From the NCBI RefSeq assembly GCF_000701485.1, contig NZ_JNIZ01000003.1, positions 1-64,000 of the forward strand: a stretch of DNA of 64,000 nucleotides, given 5' to 3'. The position numbers were made by a program, and so were the translations under genes. Below the pieces are notes generated by a model, which saw only the letters and a list, made by a program, of their open reading frames with translations, ran no database searches and had not been told where the DNA came from. The stretch comes from Mycoplasmopsis sturni DSM 22021 (GTDB taxonomy: Bacteria; Bacillota_I; Bacilli_A; Mycoplasmatales; Metamycoplasmataceae). Below, piece by piece: positions 57,558 to 64,000 of the stretch (its first letter is position 1; every line of letters begins with the position of its first letter).

Positions 57558-59213
57558 ATGAAAAAAGTTAAATTATTGTTTACTGCACCGATAATCTTCT
57601 CACCAATTTTGGCAATTAGTTGTTCGCAAGATCAAATAGACTTTCAATATAAAGAAGATGTTTTTCAAATGGCAGAAAATCCTGAACAACTCCAGACGCT
57701 TTTGGCTAACGGTATTTTTTTTCAAAAAGAAAAAGAAGTTAAATTAAATACTAATCAAATCCAAAGTTTAGTTAAAAACTTTCACAAAAATAACACCGAA
57801 TCAAAAGTTACTTTGGAAGCACTTTATGATTTATCTTCAGTAGATATGCAAAAACTTAATATTTTTGGTTTATCATACTTAAAAGAAATCAAAAAAGAAG
57901 CCAAATTTACTACAAATTTACAAGCAATAATTTATGATATTCTATTAAACACTAATTATTATAGTTTCATTTTTCCTAATTTACTATCTCCAGACAACAT
58001 TAGACTACAAGCTTGAAAAATTAACCAAGAACAAAAAACTTATTTTGAAGTTTTACTTAAATTTTATTTGCAAGGCCTTAAAATTAAAGACTTAGATTCT
58101 GTTAAAGTAACCTTTAACGATTTAGGCAAAATAAATATTGCTCTATTGGATTCAAATCAAAATTATTTATTTAATAATTGACAAAACATTAATTTTGAAT
58201 TACCTAAATTTAAGGATTATAATAAAAACAAGACTTTTCCAAATAAGTTTGAATTAAACATCAATGATTCAGAAATTTTATTTAATGAATATATCAAAAA
58301 TCATAGTTTATCCTTTAAAAGCAATCCTTTATTACTTAATACAGTCGAAAATATAATTGATAATGTTCCAATCTATAAAAGAGCTACATCAAAAGGATTG
58401 ATCTCGACCCTTTACAAAATGCAAGATTCTATCGAGATTAAAGTTCCTTTTTATAAGCAAGATGAGGATCTCAAATATCAAATTAATTGACCAAAAACAC
58501 TCGAGCATCCTTGAACTAATTTCTTAAATAATTCATACACAATTGTCCCATTATATATTGATGTTTTCAAAAAAAACGGAACAGTGCAAACTTATAAGTG
58601 ATACTCTATTGATTTTAACAACCATAGACATATTTTTGATGGATTTTACCTTGAACCAAATCTAGATTTTGACATTCAAAAAAAATATTCACTTGTTAAT
58701 TTTAGTCAGTTTGAACAAAACCAAGAAATGCATTTTGACTCGCAAATTAATTTAAAAAGTTTTTTAGATACCAATTTATTAAATATTTTAAATTTTTATC
58801 TCAATGATAATTTTGATAATTTATCACTTTGAAATGGACAAAGTATGAATAATTTTGATCCATTTAATTTTCAAAATAAATTTACTTCACATCAACAATT
58901 TAATTTTTTATCAACCTTAATTAGCTTAATTTTAAATTCCTTTTTATATTCTTTTGAAAGCAACAAATTAATTGAACCTATTGTTGCAAACTTTAGTCAA
59001 ATCCAAATTAATAATCAGCAAGCAGGAACAATTGAAACAAATCTTGAAATTAGAAAACTGCGTGATTCTCAATTAATCTATAAATCACCCAAAATTCTTA
59101 TTTCAGGTTTTAATGGCTTTAATTTAGATAATCTAAAAGAATTTAAAAAAGAGTATTCTGAGACCAATTTTAAAGTTTCTTATCCATTTGCCAGCTGGTA
59201 TAAAAAAATATAA
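57558..59213 (+). CDS. Lipoprotein of unknown function
   Basis: The 551-aa protein has a signal peptide with lipobox LAISC (Cys22), so it should be attached to the outer face of the membrane. The mature part is rich in Asn, Lys, Phe and Tyr with no family I recognise. Many TGA codons are Trp. AAGGAA precedes the ATG, and a -10 (57535-57540) lies only 18 nt upstream, so the leader is short. It stands alone between two terminators. Confidence 0.85.
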
Positions 59214-59238
59214 AAAGCGCTTACTTAAAGCGCTTTTT
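59212..59238 (+). terminator. Lipoprotein gene terminator
   Basis: AAAAAGCGCTT/AAGCGCTTTTT with a 5-nt loop, beginning in the stop codon. Confidence 0.9.
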
Positions 59239-59244
59239 ATATTT

Positions 59245-59282
59245 GTAATAAAAAAGAACACTAAGTTCAGTGTTCTTTTTTA
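59245..59282 (-). terminator. tig terminator
   Basis: AAAAAGAACACT pairs with AGTGTTCTTTTT (59251-59262 with 59269-59280), symmetric; it lies 8 nt past the tig stop. Confidence 0.9.
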
Positions 59283-59289
59283 TAAATTA

Positions 59290-60618
59290 TTATTTTAAAA
59301 GTCTAGCAAATGCACTTTCAAGAACTTTTTCATCGCCTTTGCCAATTGCTTTAGCTAAAGCAACAAAGTATTTTTGAGAAGCAACAAGATTTTTCTTGAT
59401 TTCATCATTTACACCTTGTAAGTTAAATTCAAGATCTTTGTATTCTTCTTCTTTTACTTCTGTTGGGTAGAATCTTTGAGCTAATTCTGCTCTTAAAATA
59501 TCTAATTTAGCTTGTTTTTCGGCTTGTTCTTTTAATTCTGCATCTAATTTTTCTTGTGTTGAATGAATCAATTTAAGATATTCGTGTTTTTTCACACCAA
59601 GTGAAGAAAGTGATTTTGTAAAGTCTTTTTCAAGTTGCTTGAATTTTTCATCAACTATTTTCTTAGGAAGAGTGAAGGTATTGTTTGCAAGAAGTTCATC
59701 AATAACACCTTGAACATAAGCTTCAACTCCTTTGTTTCATGCTTCGTATGTTTCTTTTTCTTTAAATAGAGTTTTAAATTGTTCTAAGTTTTCAACACCT
59801 GGTCACCCTAATAATTTAACATATTCTTCTGTAATTTCAACGTCTTTATTTCTTACAAATGAGTTAATTTTTACTTCAAATAAAGCTTCTTTGTTTCTAA
59901 AGTCTTCTACATAGTATGTATCTGGGAAAGTAACTTTAACCTCAACTTGTTCACCAGCTTTTTTGCCTGTAAGTTGATCTTCAAATCCTGGAATAAATGA
60001 ATTTGAACCTAAAACAAGGTCATATTCTTCAGCTTCACCACCTTCAAATGGTTCATTATTAATAAATCCTTTGAAATTGATATTTACTGTGTCACCTGTT
60101 TTGGTTAATTCTTCTGATCCTTCGGTAAATTCTTCTTTTTTAGCAAAAGGAGCTAAAAATTGTTTCATTGCTTTTTCAATTGTTTCTTCATTTGGTTCAG
60201 AAATTTCAGCTTTAGTTGTTACTTTTGAGAAATCTAAACTGCTTAAATCAGGTAATAATTCATAAAGGTATTTAATTTCAAATTCATTAACTTCTTCTGC
60301 GTTAAATCCATCAGTATTTACAGTAGGAGCATCTAAAATTACTCTTTTACTGTCTTTGCTAAATTCAAAAGCTTGTTTTTGTGCTTCTAAATAGAATTTT
60401 TTTGCAAAGAAGTCTAATGTATCAGTAATTAATGCGTTTAAATTAACTCTAGCATTTAATTCTTTTAAAGGAGCTTTTCCTGGTCTAAAACCTGGCACTT
60501 TAACTTTTTTAATAGCTGCATTATAAAGTTTATCAAACTGCGCTTTGTACTCTTCTTTTGAAATTTTTGTTGAAACGACTAAGAGGTTTTTTTCTTCGTC
60601 AAGTTTAGTTGTAAACAT
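59290..60618 (-). CDS. tig: Trigger factor
   Basis: The 442-aa ribosome-bound chaperone and prolyl isomerase has the N-terminal ribosome-binding signature VPGFRPGKAP (residues 37-46), an FKBP domain starting GDTVNINFKGF near residue 172 and a helical C-terminal arm. Two or more TGA codons are Trp. AAGGAGAT precedes the ATG. It docks on L23, whose gene here has an unusual C-terminal tail. Confidence 0.96.
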
Positions 60619-60686
60619 AATATCTCCTTAATGTTTAAAATATAAGTATATTTTACCTTATTTTTCCTAAAATGCGTTTTTTTCCG

Positions 60687-62117
60687 TTAATTACTTTCGA
60701 ATTTTTTATCTAATTCTTCTTTTGTAATCTCATCACTTAAAATAGGGTTAACTTGCCCTCCGGTTTGTTTCATTAAAGAACCTAAAACAAATTTTAAAAC
60801 CCTTTCTGGACGGCTAGGGTATTCGGCAACCAAAGCTTCATTAGTATTAATAATGTCAACGACAATATTTCTAATCTGTTCAGGGTCTGAAATTTGTTTG
60901 AGTTTGTGCTCTTCAAGTAGTTGATCTAAATTCCCTTTTGGGTACCCTACTAAAAGAGGGATTAATTTTTTAATTGATTTTCCTGAAATAATACCTTGAT
61001 CTAAAAGGTTAATTGAATGAGTTAGGTTTGAAGGGTCAATTCCTAATTTTGTAACATGAGTTTCTTTGGCGTTAGCAAGGGAAACAACTTCAGCAAAAAA
61101 AAGTTTAGCTAATTTTTCCTTATCAGGATATTCAATAGAATCAAAATATTTAGCTAGCTCTAAGTCATCTACCAAGGTTTGAATATAAATATTTTGAATA
61201 TTTGCATCTAAATATCTTTGCTCTTTTTCTAAAGGCAACTCTTTTAACTTAACATCATCAATAAATTTTTGAGAGAGTTTAATAAAAGGAATATTTGGAT
61301 CTGGAAAGTATTTATAATCCACTGTCCCTGTTTTCGTACGCATTACAATATTTGAATTAGTTGTAGCATCAAAACGTTTGGTTTGTTGCAAGATAATTTC
61401 GTTTTTAAGCAATTTTTCGCTTTGTATTTTTTGCTCAAATTCAATGGCTTTTTTAACATTTGAAAGCGAGTTCATATTCTTAATTTCAACTTTTGTTCCG
61501 AATTTTTCTGTCCCAAAAGGTCTTAAAGAAATATTAATATCAGCTCTTAGAGAACCTTCTTCAAGCTTACCATCTGAAATTTCAAGACATGAGACAGTTT
61601 TACGGATCATATCAATATAAGCAACCGCTTCCTCGGCACTACGAATAACAGGATAAGTTACAATTTCAATTAAGGGCACTCCTGCACGATTGTAATCTAA
61701 TTTAGTTGTGCCATCAATATGATTTTGTTTTGCTGTGTCTTCTTCAAGGTGAATTCTCTCGATCTTAATATCTTTTGTCCCTTGAGAAGTTTTAATTGTT
61801 AAACTACCATTTGACCCGATAGGACGGTAAAATTGAGTAATTTGGTATCCTTTTGGCAAATCAGGATAAAAATAATTTTTTCGATCAAAATGTAATTCAT
61901 CATCGATTTCCATTTTAAGTGCTTTTGCTAAAGCAATTGCAAATTGCACTGCTTGTTTATTAACTTGTGGTAAGGTTCCTGGATAACCTAAATCAATTTG
62001 ATTCGCACATGTATTTGGTTGTGCATTAAAATCAATTTTAGCCGGCGAAAACATTTTGGTATTTGTTTTAAGTTCAACGTGAATTTCAATTCCGATAATT
62101 GTTTCAAAATTAACCAT
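60687..62117 (-). CDS. gatB: Asp/Glu-tRNA amidotransferase subunit B
   Basis: GatB binds the misacylated tRNA and phosphorylates the Glu or Asp. The 476-aa protein has GIEIHVELKT at residue 9, DLGYPGTLPQVNKQAV, DRKNYFYPDLPKGYQITQ and RTKTGTVDYKYFPDPNIP, and a C-terminal YqeY-like tail. AGGAGGTAAAT overlaps the gatA stop region and precedes the ATG. Confidence 0.97.
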   Translation of the reverse strand: MVNFETIIGIEIHVELKTNTKMFSPAKIDFNAQPNTCANQIDLGYPGTLPQVNKQAVQFAIALAKALKMEIDDELHFDRKNYFYPDLPKGYQITQFYRPIGSNGSLTIKTSQGTKDIKIERIHLEEDTAKQNHIDGTTKLDYNRAGVPLIEIVTYPVIRSAEEAVAYIDMIRKTVSCLEISDGKLEEGSLRADINISLRPFGTEKFGTKVEIKNMNSLSNVKKAIEFEQKIQSEKLLKNEIILQQTKRFDATTNSNIVMRTKTGTVDYKYFPDPNIPFIKLSQKFIDDVKLKELPLEKEQRYLDANIQNIYIQTLVDDLELAKYFDSIEYPDKEKLAKLFFAEVVSLANAKETHVTKLGIDPSNLTHSINLLDQGIISGKSIKKLIPLLVGYPKGNLDQLLEEHKLKQISDPEQIRNIVVDIINTNEALVAEYPSRPERVLKFVLGSLMKQTGGQVNPILSDEITKEELDKKFESN

Positions 62118-63427
62118 TATTTACCTCCTAAAATTGATTCAACTCATAAAGCGTATTGTAAAAGCTTACTGTCTTGATAAATTCCTGCTTCTAGCTCAAG
62201 ATTAAAGGGCATTTGATCTTTAAAGCCTAATGGCATTGAAAGAGAAGGATTCCCGGCTAAGTTAGCACCAGTTAAAATATAATCCATGACATCATAAGAT
62301 ACATCTTCTCCAATTTTAGGAGCCTTAGAAGCAAAAGAAGGAAAAATTACTAAATCTGCACTTTCATGAAGACTATTTAAATAATCCTTAATTACTCTAC
62401 GAACTTTTTGCGCTTTAATAAAGAGTTCTTCTTGGTTTTCACTGTGCAAGAAATATGAACCTAATGCAAGACGCTCACTTACCATTTTCCCGAATTTTTC
62501 GCTACGAGTACGAGTCATAATTTCTTCTCAATTTTGCCCTTGAACTCTTTCACCAAAAGCAATCCCATTTAAATTTGCTAAGTTTGATGAAGCTTCCGAG
62601 AAACTTACAACTTGGTAAACTGGTTTAATACATCTTAGAATGTCTAAATTAGGTTTAATTACATCAACTTGAACACCTTCGGATTTAAATTTTTCAATCA
62701 CTTGATTAAATGCTTGATTTACTTCTAAAACACAAAACTCACTAAAATCAAGAGCTAAAATAGTTTTAGGTTTACGTGCTTCAATAGCGCCTAATGGAAC
62801 ATCAACTGAAGTCATATCTTTAAAATCTTTGCCAAAAGTAGCTTTTGAAACCATAAATAAATCATTAACATTATGAGCAAAATAAGCTACCGTATCAAGA
62901 GAAGAAGCATAAGCAAACATTCCATAGCGAGAAATAGCTCCATATGAAGGTTTAAAACCAAAAATACCATTATATGAAGCTGGAAGTCTAACACTATCTC
63001 CCGTGTCACTTCCTAAGGCAAATGAAATGTTACTTGTAAAAGTTGCAGCAGATCCTGAAGAACTTCCTCCAACTAAATATAAATGATTAAGAGGATTCTT
63101 AATAATTCCGTATGCACTATAAAGACCGGTTCCACCAAGTGCTAATTCATCATTGTAAACTTTTCCAACGGCTATAGCTCCTTGGTCAAATAGTTTTTGT
63201 ACCACTGTTGCATTATATCCTGGCTGAAAGTTATCCAAAATTAATGAAGAAGATTTGGTTTTTCCTTCTTTAGTTGCATAGACATCTTTTATAGTAAAAA
63301 TGGCATTATCTAAAATTCCGCTTCCTTGTTTTTTAAAATCATATACTTCCGAAACAGCATTGTTTTTGTCGTTTCTTAGCTCCTGCTGGGCAATTTCAAA
63401 ATCACCTAGTATTTGAATCTTTTCCAT
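62117..63427 (-). CDS. gatA: Asp/Glu-tRNA amidotransferase subunit A
   Basis: GatA is the amidase that frees ammonia from glutamine. The 436-aa protein has the Ser-cisSer-Lys triad: Lys47 in FTIKDVY, GGSSSGSA at residues 120-127 and GSDTGDSVRLPA at 139-150. Asp stands where many GatA proteins have Gly next to the nucleophile Ser145. TGA codons near both ends are Trp. It overlaps gatB and gatC by one base each (TAATG). Confidence 0.96.
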
Positions 63428-63729
63428 TATTTAACCACCCTAGTTGTAATAATATACTCTTCATCAGAATCTTTTGCATTTTGAAGAATTTGTTCTCTTG
63501 AAATTGAATACGATGTATCTTCGATATCTTCTCTGAGAAAATCCACAAGAGGTTCTTCATTTAAATGCGTTAAAGGTTTAACATTGACTAAATCAAGTTT
63601 GTCAAATTTCTTTAATTCTTTTTGTAAGTTCATTCAATTCTCTAAAATATTATCAAGAACTGCTTCTGAAGGTTCAAACATAATTGAAGAAACAATTTCT
63701 TTTAACTGTTCTTTTGTCATTTCTTTCAT
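63427..63729 (-). CDS. gatC: Asp/Glu-tRNA amidotransferase subunit C
   Basis: The 100-aa linker subunit starts MKEMTKEQLKEIVSSIMFEPS and ends in VVK. Its middle has VKPLTHLNEEPLVDFLRED, like the GatC V-x-P-M/L-x-H segment that wraps round GatA. A TGA is Trp. AGGAG lies upstream of the ATG, close to the stop of the RluA-family gene (63739). Confidence 0.85.
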
Positions 63730-63738
63730 AATTTTCTC

Positions 63739-64000
63739 CTATCACTTAATTGGGGCTCAAAATTCCATTTTATTTAAATACGCTAATTCGTTATCTAAAT
63801 GACTCAATTTAAGGTATCAAGCATGCAACATAAGACGAGATGCTTTTTTGCCACCATATTTTCTATCCCCATAAATTGGACAATTTAAATATTTTAATGT
63901 CAAGCGAATTTGATGTTTTCTCCCAGTTAAAATTTGTGCAATTTTTTTGTTTCCATCCATTGTAAAAAGAGTTGTTCCTTCTTTTGAACCCTCAACATAA
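63739..64000 (-). CDS. RluA-family pseudouridine synthase (partial, C-terminal part)
   Basis: Only the C-terminal 86 codons are in the window; the 5' end lies to the right. ILTGRKHQIRLTLKYLNCPI, YGDRKYGG and RLMLHAWYLKL are typical of the RluA/RluC/RluD family that modifies 23S rRNA or tRNA uridines. Three TGA codons are Trp and the true stop TAG (63739-63741) follows a TGA. It is upstream of gatC with a 9-nt gap. Confidence 0.9.

Overview
The window is AT-rich and uses the Mollicute code: TGA is read as tryptophan throughout (for example in parC, pknB, atpB, dnaK, and the last residue of S8 and S14). The 16S rRNA start, the gene content (gmk-PP2C-pknB-rsgA-rpe block, compact S10/spc operon, F1Fo ATPase, hrcA-grpE/dnaK, gatCAB, PTS enzyme I) and several lipoproteins indicate a Mycoplasma of the Hominis group (Mycoplasmopsis or Metamycoplasma type). 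I cannot fix the species. Most genes lie on the minus strand, many with 1-nt TAATG stop/start overlaps.

Layout: 1-377 holds the 5' end of a minus-strand 16S rRNA with its leader and promoter. 378-4794 (minus) is housekeeping: recO, rpsO, ribF, two HAD phosphatases, truB. 4936-8802 (plus) is gmk, a PP2C phosphatase, a Ser/Thr kinase, rsgA and rpe, followed by an APC amino-acid permease and topoisomerase IV subunit A (to 13162). 13488-25583 is the accessory part: a 2025-aa lipoprotein with an MIP-type (DUF31) serine protease domain and N-terminal GA/FIVAR-like modules, a phase-variable type III restriction-modification pair whose mod gene is OFF in this sequence, and a second GA/FIVAR-like surface protein.

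25707-32673 (minus) is the complete ATP synthase operon; pgi is divergent from it. 34288-43474 (minus) is the rpsJ-to-rplO ribosomal operon, which stops at rplO without secY/adk/map. Then come trxA, an FtsK-N-terminus-like membrane protein, and an RNase J-like protein that has lost its metal ligands (minus), rpmB (plus), and two tandem paralogous membrane-protein loci that are both interrupted. 49182-54715 holds dnaK, grpE (with an FKBP-like N-terminal extension), hrcA, whiA and an orphan adenine methylase, with two CIRCE-like operators. ptsI, five tRNAs (Asn, Glu, Val, Thr, Leu), a lipoprotein, tig, gatB, gatA, gatC and a partial RluA-family gene complete the window.

Most interesting items: the (AG)11 switch in mod; the very large protease lipoprotein without an adjacent MIB partner; the pair of broken tandem membrane genes; the inactive-looking RNase J; the GrpE-FKBP-like fusion; and the variant CIRCE elements.
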